Positions 1 to 11,275 of a DNA stretch of 64,000 nt are shown here, piece after piece. A model generated the notes under the pieces. It saw only the letters and a program-made list of their open reading frames with translations, ran no database searches and had not been told where the DNA came from. Every line of letters begins with the position of its first letter. Position 1 is the stretch's first letter. The translations under genes were made by a program, and so were the position numbers. Source of the stretch: Dromiciops gliroides (lineage: Eukaryota; Chordata; Mammalia; Microbiotheria; Microbiotheriidae); assembly GCF_019393635.1 (NCBI RefSeq), contig NC_057862.1, positions 266,862,441-266,926,440 of the forward strand, read 5' to 3'.

Positions 1-441
1 AGACTGGTTTTGTTCCTTGGAAAATTCTATCCTCATTGTATTTTCGGTAACAGCCCCCAGGTATAACACAAGGAACAAATCTCAATGACTACTGAGACTA
101 CAACACCAAGGATGGTTAACAGCATTAGCTAATATCAAGTCTCTTTGTAATTTCAGTAACACACTCCCAGTGTTCATTCAGTTAGCAATTTCATCTTGGA
201 TCTCAGATGTTCCATATAACCGTCTGGTCTCTGGAACTACTTTTCTTGGGGCAGTTGGAAGATGTCTTGTTTCCAGGGCACCTCTTCAGTAGATTTACTT
301 CTCAGGTTTCAAATTTCATGTAGAGACTCCTCAGATCTCCCTATTAAAATTTCGATACAAATTGGTACAGTCTCTCAAATTCTACTCCCCCAATAACTAT
401 TCCATTTGGTAAAAGCTACCTCAAATCTTATGGTTCTGATC
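1..441. other. Intergenic DNA, no gene recognised
   Basis: AT-rich sequence with no SINE, LINE head or splice-bounded exon that I can recognise. It directly precedes a solo LTR. It may belong to an old minus-strand retroviral interior (see the entry at 8153-9280), but that is only a weak impression. Confidence 0.3.
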
Positions 442-445
442 TTAC

Positions 446-966
446 TGAGAGGGACATAGGGATATGACCCTCCACTGAGATGGAAAGTGCCCCCCCCTTC
501 GGCCTAGTGATCTGATCTCAAAGTCTTAAAGCCCCTTAGAGCCCCCTATTTCTCTCTCTCTCTCTCTCTCTCTCTGTTTTTTCTCTAGAGAGAGGCAATA
601 ATGGGAAGCTACTATCTCCCTTTCTAAATATAGGCATATCAACTTAAAAATTGCTTCATAGAGTCTGCACTGAGACATTATGTAGACATGATACATTGTT
701 GCAGAAACAGAAAATTTTACAAAATAATCTAACATTTCAGGAGAATGATTTATTGCTGAACCCAATTACCGCATTTTACTCAAATTAGATGTCTGTAAAG
801 AGTATAAAAACTGCTTGGTTTCCTAATCCCAGTGTGTCACACCTCCTGGTTGTCCCAGTGAGTGTGGTGCACCTTTCTTTTGAAGGAAATAAAATCAATG
901 CTTTGGCCTCCTTTCTCCTCGAGTCTCTATTACAGGGGTCAGTGGGTGTACTTCCCATCCCATTCA
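446..966 (+). mobile_element. Solo LTR of an endogenous retrovirus, family A, copy 1
   Basis: A 521-bp element starting TG and ending CA, flanked by a 4-bp target duplication ttac (442-445 and 967-970). It carries a TATA-like box (gtataaaaact near 799) and an AATAAA signal near 888, as a U3-R-U5 unit should. A 515-bp copy of the same LTR is at 44887-45401 with a different 4-bp duplication, which fixes the ends of both. No internal region is attached, so it is a solo LTR. A 4-bp duplication fits class I (gamma-like) ERVs. It contains a TC-rich simple repeat at about 551-575. Confidence 0.85.
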
Positions 967-1475
967 TTACTAACAATAAAAGGAATATCAAAATCTAGGT
1001 CTCATAGTTTATCTGAATCTGAGTGCTCCCATATTGTTACAGCTTTATCTAATTCTATCTTTAACAAACATTAACAACAGGCCAAAGGGTTACCACTACC
1101 TTGATACATGCAGGCTATAACTTAAATGTTTCAAAATACCACAGAAAGCAGAACTCTTAAATCTTTCCAAATTACATATATATCTATTTGACCTTATTTC
1201 TTCAAAAATTCTTACTCAATTGTTTAAGATCTAATCCTCACGACTTCTGCGGATTCCTAGCTTAATCTTCACACACACCAGCCTGCTTGGCAGGCACCAT
1301 GCCCCCACTCAGCTTTTTTGCCCTCCTACTCCTGGCCACCAGCGCCATAGCCGAATGGATCCGTGAGATGGAAGTGATGGACCCCCGGGACCTCTATGAA
1401 GCTCACTACTTCTCTGGGGCCCTGCCAGATGATGACATGGGAGGGGCCCTTCTGGAAAAAGAAACTGATGACTTT

Positions 1476-1624
1476 ATTTATTTATTTAGTGAGGCAATTG
1501 GGGTTAAGTGACTTGCCCAGGGTCACACAGCTAGTAAGTGTTAAGTGTCTGAGGCCGGATTTGAACTCAGGTCCTCCTGAATCCAGGGCCAGTGCTCTAT
1601 CCACTGTGCCACCTAGCTGCCTCC
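1476..1624 (-). mobile_element. WSINE1-like SINE in the SDC4 retrocopy
   Basis: Short tRNA-derived SINE. In sense it starts ggcagctaggtggcgcagtg, contains a tRNA-like box B (gagttcaaatcc), ends aacccc(c)a(a)ttgcc and has an A-rich tail. Here it is inverted. The target duplication atgacttt is at 1468-1475 and 1625-1632. It interrupts the syndecan-4 ectodomain between the DD of the acidic segment and the DFELSGSGD motif, so it is younger than the retrocopy. Confidence 0.95.
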
Positions 1625-3352
1625 ATGACTTTGAACTGTCAGGCTCAGGAGATATGGATGATACTGAGTCATCTGAGACATTCCTTAACACAGTTGAGCC
1701 CTTGGACCTGGATAACCACATACTGGAGGAAGGGGAGCCTTCAAGCCAGGATCCTAAGAACAATGAAGAGCTGGAGGAGAATGAGATCTTCAGGAAGAGA
1801 TTTTCCCTTTACGAAGAAAATGTAAGCAACAAAGTGGCGATGTCAAGCACTGCCCAAAGCAGCATCTTTGAGAAGATGGAAGTCTTGGCAGCTCTGATCA
1901 CTGGTGGTGCCATGGGTCTCCTATTTGACATATTCCTGGTCCTGCTGCTGATCTACTGAATGAAGAAGAAGGATGAAGGCAGCTATGATCTGGGCAAGAA
2001 GCCCATCTACAAGAAAGCCCCTACCAACGAGTTCTAGCTTGAGGCCCTCCAGTGAGCACAGAGGAGCATAGACTTAGGGGTGGGACAGGGAGGGGAGGGT
2101 TGGCACCTCTCGGTGGGAGGGGGAGCTACTGACCAGCCAGTGAGTCTCCACTGTTTCTTTCTGCTTATTTCCCCCTCTTCCCACAAAGTGGGTGCTTTTA
2201 CATTGGTGGGGGATAGGTTATATAAGAAGATTTTCCTTTTCCTCATCTCTTCCCCCCCACCCCCCATCCCTTTACCAGTTCCTTGTATCTCTCTGAGCCT
2301 CAATTGTTTCATATGAAAAATGACAATAATTTTGCCTGAATGTCTGAGCTTAGATCTCTTAGAAATCTCTTGAAACCCCCTCCTGCTCTGATCTTAGAAT
2401 TTTATGATGCCTGGTCTAATACTGGGCATTCTGGAGTCTGGTTTGTGGGCACAGTTGGGGAAGGGAGAGGGGAACTAGATGGACTCCGATGGATCCCAAC
2501 CATTTCTTGGCAGTGTAGGCAGGGCCCTTATAGGTCTCGCATTTCTGTCCAAGTCAAGCTGTCCTTTCATGTAGGGGTGGGCCAGGACTACCCCATATCT
2601 TCAAGACATTGCAATTGGTGGAGGAGAGGGAGATTGAGCTATTAAATAGAGATGTTCATGACCCATAGCAATGCACTACTAATGTCAGGGAGAAGAGATA
2701 GTGGGAAACAGCTCTTGTGTTTAAAAAAAGAAAAAGATTTGAGACAAGTTAAGTTGTACCTGGCCTGTTGAGGACTCCTTTTATAATTTCTTTTGGGGGG
2801 TAGGGTGGGTAGGTAAAGAGAGCATACAAACACAGGTGAATACTTATATAGAAGTGATTTGTAGAGTTTTCTCTTAAGAAGAAAAAAGTTAAGAACTTTT
2901 GAAAAAATAACTTTCCAATTCTTAAAGAGTTCATTCCTTGAGGTGGAGGCTGCTCCTGCCCTGGTACATGGTGGGAGATACCAGCTTGGGTGGGCCTTGC
3001 CTCCAGCATCTTCCTAGCACCTGCTGTGGCCTATTTATGTGTCTTTTTTTGTTTGTTTGTTTTTGTTTGAAATGAGGGGAGAGCCTGGGGTGTGATTTTT
3101 ATGAAATTTTTAAATTATTTATGAACACTACTTACCTCTCTGATCCCTTCCTTTTTGATACTTCATACACTATCTTCAACCTCAACCCTTTCCATGGTTA
3201 TCCTCCCACATTGAGAAAATAGGTCTCTGCAGATCCCAAATTGTGTTGGTGTTGTAAGTAATGGTGGGCCTTTGTTTTTCTTAGTATGTAATATATTGTT
3301 CTTCTCAGTTCTAGATAGAGAGATATATTTTTTGAGTAAAGTGTGTGATTTA

Positions 3353-3513
3353 TTATTTTTTTTATTTTAATTTTTTTAGTGAGGCAATTGGGGTTAAGTG
3401 ACTTGCCCAGGCTCACACAGCTAGTAAGTGTTAAGTGTCTGAGGCCAGATTTGAACTCAGGTCCTCCTGAATCCAGGGCCGGTGCTCTATCCACTGCGCC
3501 ACCTAACTGCCCC
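3353..3513 (-). mobile_element. WSINE1-like SINE in the SDC4 retrocopy 3' UTR
   Basis: Inverted SINE with a 16-bp duplication taaagtgtgtgattta at 3337-3352 and 3514-3529. Confidence 0.95.
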
Positions 3514-3545
3514 TAAAGTGTGTGATTTAAAGAGTATAAAATTGG

Positions 3546-3585
3546 CTGGGTGGGTGGGTGAGTGGGTGAGTGGGTGAGTGGGAGT
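3546..3585. repeat. TGGG/TGAG simple repeat
   Basis: Short run of GGGTGGGTGAG-type units inside the retrocopied SDC4 3' UTR. Confidence 0.8.
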
Positions 3586-4100
3586 GAGTTGACCTCAGCC
3601 CTCATTTCTTTTCCTGGCCTCTTCTCTCTGGTGCCTTCTCCCAATCTGGATGGCAGCAGTAGCCATGATGTTGAGAATTGGTTGGCCCTGCTCTGAGATC
3701 CTGGAGGGAGGGGATTTACCTGGGACTATTGATAGAGGCACAGTCCTGGGCTGTCTCTTTATGTGAGAGCAGACAGATCCCAGGGAGCCAGCCCCAAGGA
3801 CCCCTGGTGAAGAGAGAAGGGCCTTCTGGGGACTCCCTTTTCCATCACCATCCTGCTGGCTGGTGTGGGCAACTCTTCCCAACCTGTTCTTGCTCCATTG
3901 GGAAAGCTGCTCCCTGATCTGACTTGATTTCCCTGCACCCAGCCTGTCCCAGGACTCCAGCTGGCTGGGTCTCTGCCCTCTTCCTCCTTTGATACCTGCC
4001 CCCCCCCAACTCCCTGTTGCCCACTGCTGTGACTGAGTGGTGGGAGTGGGCACCTCCCACCTTTTTGTAGTTGCCTTTCACTGTCTGTTACTGATATTTT

Positions 4101-4268
4101 GTTTTTGGTTTTTTGGTTTTTGCTGGGGTTTTTGCAGGGCAATTGGGGTTAAGTGACTTGCCCAGGGTCACACAGCTAGTAAGTGTTAAGTGTCTGAGGA
4201 TGGATTTGAACTCAGGTCCTCCTGAATCCAAGGCTAGTGCTCTATCCACTGTGCCACCTAGCTGCCCT
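4101..4268 (-). mobile_element. WSINE1-like SINE near the retrocopy 3' end
   Basis: Inverted SINE with a perfect 15-bp duplication tgttactgatatttt at 4086-4100 and 4269-4283. Confidence 0.95.
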
Positions 4269-4352
4269 GTTACTGATATTTTGGATAAAAATAAAAAGCT
4301 TTCTCAAAAAAAAAAAAAAAGATCTAATCTTCACATAAAACTTAGGTTACAG

Positions 4353-4511
4353 GGTCAGCTAGGTGGTGCAGTGGATAGAGCACCAGTCCTGGAGACAAAT
4401 CCGGCCTCAGACACTTAACACTTACTAGCTGTGTGACCCTGGGCAAGTCGCTTAACCCCAATTGCCTCACCAAAAAACAAAAACAACAACAACAACAACA
4501 ACAACAAAAAC
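4353..4511 (+). mobile_element. WSINE1-like SINE
   Basis: Forward SINE with an (AAC)n tail. Duplication cttaggttacag at 4341-4352 and 4512-4523. It lies just downstream of the SDC4 retrocopy. Confidence 0.95.
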
Positions 4512-4523
4512 CTTAGGTTACAG

Positions 4524-5160
4524 AATACCTTTATAAGAAGATGGCCACAAATGAACTTATATAAAAGTTACCATTAACTTCAATTGTAGTAAAAGACTTA
4601 GGATGACACTTAAGCAATTAATTTCAAAACAGTGCATGTCAAATAAGTTGTCCATAATAAACTATGTTTGTATTACAGGACATGCTCTACACACAGATGT
4701 TATTTCCACATTATATAATGAACTTAAATAGAATTGACTTCTCATCAGGTGTAACAAAACATTCTGTAAGTTACCCTCCTCTAAGAAAACTAGCTGCATT
4801 AAAAATCTTTTCTTCAAAACAAGCTTAAGATGTTCCCGATTCAATTTTAAAATGCATAACTAATAATAGACAGATGACAAGGCTAAATGTTTATACATTC
4901 TAGTTGTTTAGACTCTGAAAGGGACTAGAATTTCTAAGCCAAATAGCTTGAATCTTATACCTGCATCTCACCCAGATATTACAGTATTAACCTAGGGATG
5001 AAGAGCCAATATTGTGTTCATGCTAATCAAGTGACATGATTATAGGAATTTGCCATAAAAGAAGAGAGGCAATGCTTTTAGGGAATAATATTTCCTCAAA
5101 TTCCATAGGTCCACTCCAGGCAGAAGTTCTGCAGACAGTCAATGTAGTGTGCCAGACTTA
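4524..5160. other. Intergenic, no gene recognised
   Basis: AT-rich single-copy-looking DNA between two SINEs. No coding, RNA-gene or repeat signature that I can support. Confidence 0.3.
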
Positions 5161-5174
5161 AAATCAAGCAGGTG

Positions 5175-5320
5175 CAGGGGCAGCTAGGTGGTGCAGTGGA
5201 TAAAGTACTGGCCCTGGATTCAGGAGGACCTGAGTTCAAATCCAGCCTGAGACACTTGACACTTACCAACTGTGTGACCCTGGGCAAGTCACTTAACCCC
5301 CATTGCCCCACAAAAAAAAA
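5175..5320 (+). mobile_element. WSINE1-like SINE
   Basis: Forward SINE of the subfamily ending cccccattgcccc. Imperfect duplication aaatcaagcaggtg / aaatcaatcaggtg on either side. Confidence 0.93.
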
Positions 5321-5949
5321 ATCAATCAGGTGGGAGAGTTTACATTCCATGTGTAATATTTAGGGCAACTGAGTCAGTAGATGCCTACCTCAGCCTTTGC
5401 CAAAAAGTTGGTCTCCCAGCTTTTCCCAAGAAAACTCCACCTGCAGTGCATACATGTAAAAAACCGCATAGGGTTGCTGGCATCATGGGTCGTCAGACTC
5501 AGAATAGTCCCATAATGTCTTATATAGCAAATTCCAGTACTAAATCAGTACTAAAAGTAAACTCATTTCTCAAGGATCATATAACCTACGTAGCAAGCAT
5601 TAACTATACTTGTACCCACGTTAAATTTATGCTTTTCATCCCTGAGTTAGCACTACACAAATGAATCTGCTATGAGATGCTCAATAACAAGGAATAGTTG
5701 AAATGAACATAAACAATTCCAAGTTGCATTTTGGGAACAAACTAGAAAATGTCCCACTCAACCACATTGGGTACTGCCCTCAGAATGTCTTTAAATCTTT
5801 GAGATGACAACTACTCTACATGTGTTCCTACACATGTTCTAATTCCAAATAATAATCATACGTAGGTAGACTCCTATTTCCTATTCAGGTGATATAGGAC
5901 AATTCATAAGTTATCAAATTCAGGCACTAATTTAACTATTGCTTACTAC

Positions 5950-6321
5950 TGTAACGATTGGAATGATGCCACCTGCTGGAGACTTACTGTAGAAGAGTTT
6001 CACCCATGAAGCGAAGGTCTTTGAGGGCAAGACCAGGAGTCTTTTCTTTGGTGTCAGGAAGTGACACAGGCTAGTGGGAGGAGGAAGGAAAAGACTGGCG
6101 CTCAGTCTCACTCTCTTTCCTGGGGACTCTGGCGGAGAAGGGAGCTAAAAATGTGCTCTCCCTTTAATAGATAGGAATCTAGGCCTTTCTCTCTCTCTTT
6201 ACCAAATTCTTATTCTCCTTAATAAATGCTTAAAAGTCTAACTCTTGCTAAAGCTTGTAATTTATTGGCGACCACTCATTAGATATTTTAGACAGTATAG
6301 CTAGAATTTTAGCCCTTAACA
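5950..6321 (+). mobile_element. Solo LTR, family B
   Basis: A 372-bp element from TGTAACG to TTAACA with a perfect 4-bp duplication ctac at 5946-5949 and 6322-6325. A polyadenylation-like aataaa lies near 6221. No internal region is attached. Confidence 0.8.
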
Positions 6322-6325
6322 CTAC

Positions 6326-7025
6326 CAATAAATTCAGATCAAAACAGTAAGATCTTTCTCACAGTTTAGTGCAATAATTTAGATGCTCTAACCAGTTGAT
6401 TCGATATTTCAATAACAAACTTCTACTTTGTCTACTCTTATAATAGAAATATGCCATGAGAGTTACAAGGTCAAATCTAAGAATGAAACTCAAATATTCA
6501 AATATTCAGGGTCCCAGATCAGCTTTTTTCATCAATTAATAAAATCTCACAAATTATAGTAGCTTTGGACATAATTGTTCTCAATATCAAATTGTTATTG
6601 CAACAAATAAGTTTACAAATAAGATAGCAGGCCTTCTAAATCATACAAGTGTTAATTGAACATACACACATTATATCCTGAAAAAAAATATTTTTAAGAA
6701 ACAGCTTAAAATTTATGCTGATGTTAAAAACCTTCATGAGATAAAATACTAAATCTCTCTCTCTTTTCCTTAAACAACCACACAATTAGACTGAAAACAG
6801 TAAAATCTTACATACTTGCATTCTGCTCATATCTTTTAGTTGCAATAAGAAATAAAATTTTTACCAGGAGACATACACCTGTAAGAGGTTTCACAACTTT
6901 CACCATAGTTGATACCATTGTTTATCAATTTATACACTATAAGGAAATCTAGAAACATAATACCTCAAAGCATTAGGAATTTTTAAAACTTGAAACAAAA
7001 TCCATCAATTACCAATCAGGTGTTC
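6326..7025. other. Intergenic, no gene recognised
   Basis: AT-rich (roughly 70 percent A+T by eye), no exon or transposon ends seen. Confidence 0.3.
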
Positions 7026-7029
7026 TCAA

Positions 7030-7825
7030 TTCAGGTGCATGTGGTGGGGTTTTTTTTTTCGTTTTCATTTTTTTTTAAATGGGCCTAGCACACCCCAGAA
7101 GTTCTCCCGGGGGCAAATCAAAAGAACCCTCTCCTTGAGAAACCAAAGGACAGACAGATGTGCCCAAAGAGATAAGCAGCACCAGATCCGGACTGAGTTA
7201 ACTCCAGGACCACCACCCTTCACTCCACCCTCCTCCACCCCTCAGGGAGACAAAACTAGGTGTGGCCGCCACTATGGGAGAGAGATGGCCTGGGAGATCT
7301 GGAGCCGCCCCTCACCTAACCTCCCCCAGCCACCATCAGTGGGGGATGGTCCTCTCCCAACAAGGGAACCCATCACAGTCAGATGATGACCCCACTGGAC
7401 CACCACCATCCATCCTCCATGAAAGTATGTATCTGCTCATCTCCCACTCAGGGAGAAAGGCATCCCAGAGAGCCATGTCTCTGTGCCATGCCCTCTCCCC
7501 ATGAGAAGAAGTCCAAGGACCTCTCTTGTGGCTTCCTCTCCCCAGCCCCCAAATAAACCATTATTTCATTCCAATTGGATTTGGTTTTTTTGTTTGTTTG
7601 TTTGTTTTGTTTTTGTGGAGCAATGGGGGTTAAGTGACTTGCCCAGGGTCACACAGCTAGTAAGTGTCAAGTGTCTGAGGCCGGATTTGAACTCAGGTAC
7701 TCCTGAATCCAGGGCCAGTGCTCTATCCACTGGGCCACCTAGCTGCCCCCCAATTGGATTTGTGTGCAAGAGGGTGCAGGTCTTCAAAGAGGAATGCTAA
7801 ACCCCCACCAATTTTCCCCATAACA
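7030..7825 (+). mobile_element. LTR-like block, family C
   Basis: A GC-rich island in AT-rich surroundings with a pyrimidine/proline-codon-rich stretch and an AATAAA at about 7553. About 110 bp of U5-like sequence follows (excluding the SINE), ending cccataaca near 7825. Composition and order fit an LTR. I could not find a target duplication, so the ends are approximate, especially on the left. A SINE splits it at 7583-7749. Confidence 0.45.
7583..7749 (-). mobile_element. WSINE1-like SINE
   Basis: Inverted SINE inside the LTR-like block, with a perfect 12-bp duplication ccaattggattt at 7571-7582 and 7750-7761. Confidence 0.95.
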
Positions 7826-7854
7826 TTTTTGCCCTATACTTTACACAGAAAATC

Positions 7855-7990
7855 ATTTATATAACACTTCGCCCTATGCTAAGTACTTTATAATCATGTG
7901 ATCCTCACAACCTTGGGAGGTATGCTTTATTACAGAAAAGTAAATTGAAACAGAACTGTCTTGGGGTCACACAACTAGTAGATCTCTTAA
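7855..7990 (-). repeat. MIR-family fossil
   Basis: Diverged inverted MIR (CORE-SINE). Landmarks are gctaagtactttata, gatcctcacaacc and ggggtcacacaactagta. Confidence 0.7.
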
Positions 7991-7999
7991 CACTAAATC

Positions 8000-8152
8000 C
8001 ATTTTTTTTTTTTTAGGTGAGGCAATTGGAGTTAAGTGACTTGCCCAGGGTCACACAGGTAGTAAGTGTTAAGTGTCTGAGGCCAGATTTGAACTCAGGT
8101 CCTCCTGAATCCAGGGCCAGTGCTCTATTCACTGCGCCATCTAGCTGCCCCA
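8000..8152 (-). mobile_element. WSINE1-like SINE
   Basis: Inverted SINE, near-perfect duplication cactaaat / caccaaat. It sits at the end of the MIR fossil. Confidence 0.92.
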
Positions 8153-9280
8153 CACCAAATCTTTTTAATGTTAAGTCCTAATTTACCATAATAATCCTGA
8201 TAGAAGAGCACACATTCAGACCACGTTATTTCTTTTAGGGCAGATTTTGGTTTAAATCAAATCAACTGTGGATTTATAATAACTAATGTTAACATTTTAA
8301 TACTCTGCATTTGTAAAAGAAAAATATTATCATTATAATGCCTTTGTAAAAATTTATTTCCTCCTTTTCTCTAAGGAGGTAGGACCTCCCATCCTACACT
8401 TAAAACTTATCAGATAAAATGTACTGGCTTGCTTTTTTCTTTACTGCGGCTTTTCGGTTCCAAAGCTTTTTTATGGCCTATAAAGAATGTGGCTGAATGC
8501 TGAGAGGCTTGTTCTCCATTTGGATAGCACAAGGAGATATTTCAGGTTCCATATAATAGACACATTAACCAATAACCAATTTTTACCATATCCAATACTC
8601 ATATAACATTAGATTTCATGTCTTTCTAGAGATTTATCCTAAAAGGTGGCTAGACTGAATTAAGTAGATGATTATCTAACCTTTACTAGTTGGAAACTGA
8701 AGACAGAGTTTGAAAGTAAAAGTTCTTACTATGCCCACTTCGCAGAAAACCATTATTACAATTCATCTACATTCTGACAATATCTCTAATACAATGAACT
8801 GTTAGGCCCTTTTCTTTTACAGGTTACAAATTTCCTGATAGAGCATTATAATAATAAATTTAACTTTAAAATGAGACCAAAATTGATTCAATTACACCTT
8901 AATCTATTTTCCAAATGATATCCTATAGAACCTCAACTGATAATTTCATCTTAATATTAATTCACCCAAGAACCATTTATTCCAAGCATTTCATATTTTA
9001 ACAGATTTTACTTGACTTTAGTTTGTATGAATCCCCAAATTTCTTAACTACATGGCCTAATCAAATTCACTGACATTTTGGGATGATTTCCTTTCTTTGG
9101 TTGGTTTAAATTGATAACTAATGCTACATTCAGTTTTCTAATTAGTTTGCAAGATAATGCTAAAGCAGCAAATTTCTTTCTGCCCATCCCCCACTTTCTT
9201 AACCTAGCCACATTTTTGGTGGGATAGTTTTATCAAACAATTAGACAAAACTTTCCTTTTGAATTCCAAGCACAAACTTA
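8153..9280 (-). mobile_element. Possible degraded retroviral interior (minus strand)
   Basis: AT-rich DNA with no host exon. On the minus strand some stretches between about 8.7 and 9.3 kb loosely recall retroviral pol. A minus-strand LTR with leader-like sequence lies further right (10326-11078). This is a fossil at best, heavily broken, and the assignment is weak. It could equally be unrelated AT-rich DNA. Confidence 0.22.
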
Positions 9281-9287
9281 CATTTTC

Positions 9288-9451
9288 CTGGTTTGTTTTT
9301 TTGGGTTTTTTTGCAGGGCAATGAGGGTTAAGTGACTTTCTCAGGGTCACACAGCTAGTAAATGTGCCTAGTATCTGAGGCCGGATTTGAACTCGGGTCC
9401 TCCTGAATCCAAGGCCGGTGCTTTATCCACTGTGCCACCTAGCTGCCCCGT
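9288..9451 (-). mobile_element. WSINE1-like SINE
   Basis: Inverted SINE, duplication aacttacattttc / aaatttacattttc (one or two mismatches) at 9275-9287 and 9452-9465. Confidence 0.92.
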
Positions 9452-9858
9452 AAATTTACATTTTCAACAGGAACTTGAACACATTGAACATATGAGACAA
9501 TCTCACGAATTTACACAGAGACCAGATAATATAGACACACATGAAACAATCCCATATAATTTCTTCTTCAACCCAACTTAGACCAGTCAAAGGAGCTCCA
9601 ATAGGCCAATTTGGTTTGTCATTATCTTTAGTCAATTCTAATCATTTAAAAATAATTTTTGTGCACATCAAAAAAAATGTTTAAAAGATCAAAATGCCCA
9701 AACTATTATACCCAAATTCAAAACTCATTCATCCCAAAATATTTTATCCTGTTTCAATCAGTCTCTGGTTCTTCCCAGATAATCTCAGGTAAGCACTTAA
9801 AGATCAGAACACATTTTTTTCCTTTCAGGTTTCTCACTGTCAATACAAACAGGGTTCA

Positions 9859-10325
9859 TGTGAGAAATGGGTAATTGTCTCCTCTCAATGTGGATATAAC
9901 AGTCATACTCTCCTGACCTGTTTGTAGGACAAAGGTCTCAGATCCCCTCCTCCACCTCAGGTTAGCAAGGTCACATGGTTCAAGGAGCCCTGGTCTCAAT
10001 TAGGTCCTCTCCAGAGTTCTGTCCATATAAGGAAGTATAAGGTCCACTCCTGAGTTATGCCCATACAAGGAAGAGGGGTGGGAATACTACATTCCGATTA
10101 GCTAGTTTTTGCGCGTAGATTGTAACCTTGACCAGTGATGAAAAAGGGGAAGGTCCATTTGCGTTAGGGACTAGGGTATAAAACAGGGTCTGCGAGCCCC
10201 CTTTCTGGGCACCCACTAGCTGCACACTAGAGTGCCTCCTTCTCATGAGAAGAAAATAAAGCCTTTTTCACCTTGCTGCTGAGTTCCTGAGAATTATTGA
10301 GAAGAGGATGGATTTTTCCCTCACA
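9859..10325 (+). mobile_element. Solo LTR, family D, plus-strand copy
   Basis: A 467-bp element from TGTGAGAAATGG to CCCTCACA with a perfect 5-bp duplication gttca at 9854-9858 and 10326-10330. It has a TATA-like gggtataaaac near 10175 and AATAAA near 10255. An inverted relative lies at about 10690-11078. The duplication shows it inserted on its own into older sequence. Confidence 0.82.
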
Positions 10326-10690
10326 GTTCAATTTCTTTCTATTCACTTAATCTGTTCCCTAAAAGGGCTGTCTTTTTAGGGATTTCTAAGAGGCCACTTT
10401 TACTCTGTTCCTTGGTGATTTTTCTAATCTGGGGGAACTCCCTATAATCTAAGCATTCAGACTTGAAATGACTGGCCCCCACCGGAGTTTTGCCTTGAAC
10501 CCCGGCTTTTTAACCACCCAGGAAGTACTCAACAGCCCTTTCCTCCCATGGGATCCGTGGGCACAGACTTACATGGCTTGAAATTCCCCCCTGATCCAAT
10601 AAATTCTCACCCCCTTTGTGAGCCACTCCACCCTGCATTTGGGACTTCACTACTGAGTTTCTCTGACTTCCTCAGGAGCACCCCCCCCCA
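10326..10690 (-). mobile_element. ERV leader/gag-like remnant
   Basis: Sequence between the two inverted family-D LTRs. Read on the minus strand it follows the U5 end of the right-hand LTR and has the G-rich start expected of a primer-binding/leader region, then what may be gag-like sequence. It is a broken fossil; the right boundary with the LTR is approximate. Confidence 0.4.
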
Positions 10691-11078
10691 ATAATCGCTT
10701 GACCACTGAGACTCCTGCTCAATAATTCTCTGGAACTCAGCAGCGATGTGACAAAGGCATTATTGTCATTCTCATGAGAATGGGCAACCCAGTGTGCAGC
10801 TAGTGGGTGCCCCGTTTTATCCCCTAGTCCCTAACTCGAATGGCCCCTCCCCTTTTTCATCAATGCTCTGATTACTCATGGGTTACAATCTATATGCAAA
10901 AACTAGCCAATCTGATCGCAGTATTCCCAACCCTAATTGTCATTTATGGAATATCTCCTCTTGGTCTAAACCTGTGAATATTAGCATTTGAGTGTTTGCC
11001 TCTACTTTCCCAGGGAAAGTCTCTATGAGCCTATGAATTAACTCTCACTGAGAGGAAACAAATACCCAATTCATCACA
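10690..11078 (-). mobile_element. LTR, family D, minus-strand copy
   Basis: Clearly related in inverted orientation to 9859-10325. Shared landmarks are the tgtga..tgggta 5' end, gactagtttttgc-type U3, the stretch around the cap site and gagaattattgag in U5. The 5' end is at 11078; the 3' end is only approximate. It looks like the 5' LTR of an old minus-strand provirus. Confidence 0.7.
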
Positions 11079-11134
11079 GGGAGGAAGGGAAGGAGAGATA
11101 AAATTTGTAATTCAACACTTTATTTATTTATTTA

Positions 11135-11275
11135 TTTTTGGTTGGGCAATGAGGGATACGTGACTTGCCCAAGGTCATACAGCTAGTAAGTGTCAAGTGT
11201 CTGAGGCCGGATTTGAACTCAGGTACTCCTGAATCTAGGGCCAGTGCTTTAACCACTGCGCCATCTAGCTGCCCC
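11135..11275 (-). mobile_element. WSINE1-like SINE
   Basis: Inverted SINE with a TTTA-rich tail, moderately diverged. No clear target duplication seen, so the left end is approximate. Confidence 0.88.

Larger units (their letters stand above)
1242..4318 (+). pseudogene. SDC4: Processed retrocopy of syndecan-4 mRNA
   Basis: Intronless copy of the whole SDC4 mRNA: 5' UTR (1242-1298), ATG at 1299, coding sequence, long 3' UTR, AATAAA at 4290 and a poly(A) tract at 4306-4320. A 16-bp target duplication (aagatctaatcctcac at 1226-1241; one mismatch at 4319-4334) shows L1-type retroposition. Recognisable protein parts are a signal peptide, the SGALPDD and ELSGSGD glycosaminoglycan sites, the transmembrane segment, and the cytoplasmic tail with KKDEGSYDLGKKPIYKKAP and NEF. 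The copy is dead: a SINE splits the ectodomain at 1476-1624, a TGA at 1957-1959 replaces the Arg codon at the membrane/tail junction, and a TAG at 2035-2037 ends the tail two residues early. Two more SINEs sit in its 3' UTR. The parent SDC4 is a heparan-sulphate proteoglycan co-receptor at focal adhesions. Nothing suggests expression from this locus. Confidence 0.93.

Noticed and set aside
1396-1959. Open frame of 187 codons across the SDC4 retrocopy
   Set aside because: It starts in the wrong frame, runs through an inverted SINE and only then enters the syndecan frame. It is an accident of the insertion, not a gene.
5175-5320. tRNA gene signals (box A/B-like)
   Set aside because: All tRNA-like heads found belong to SINEs with tails and target duplications. 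No free-standing tRNA cloverleaf was seen.
7039-7504. Proline-rich open frames
   Set aside because: They fall in the GC-rich LTR-like block, overlap each other in two frames and match no protein I know.
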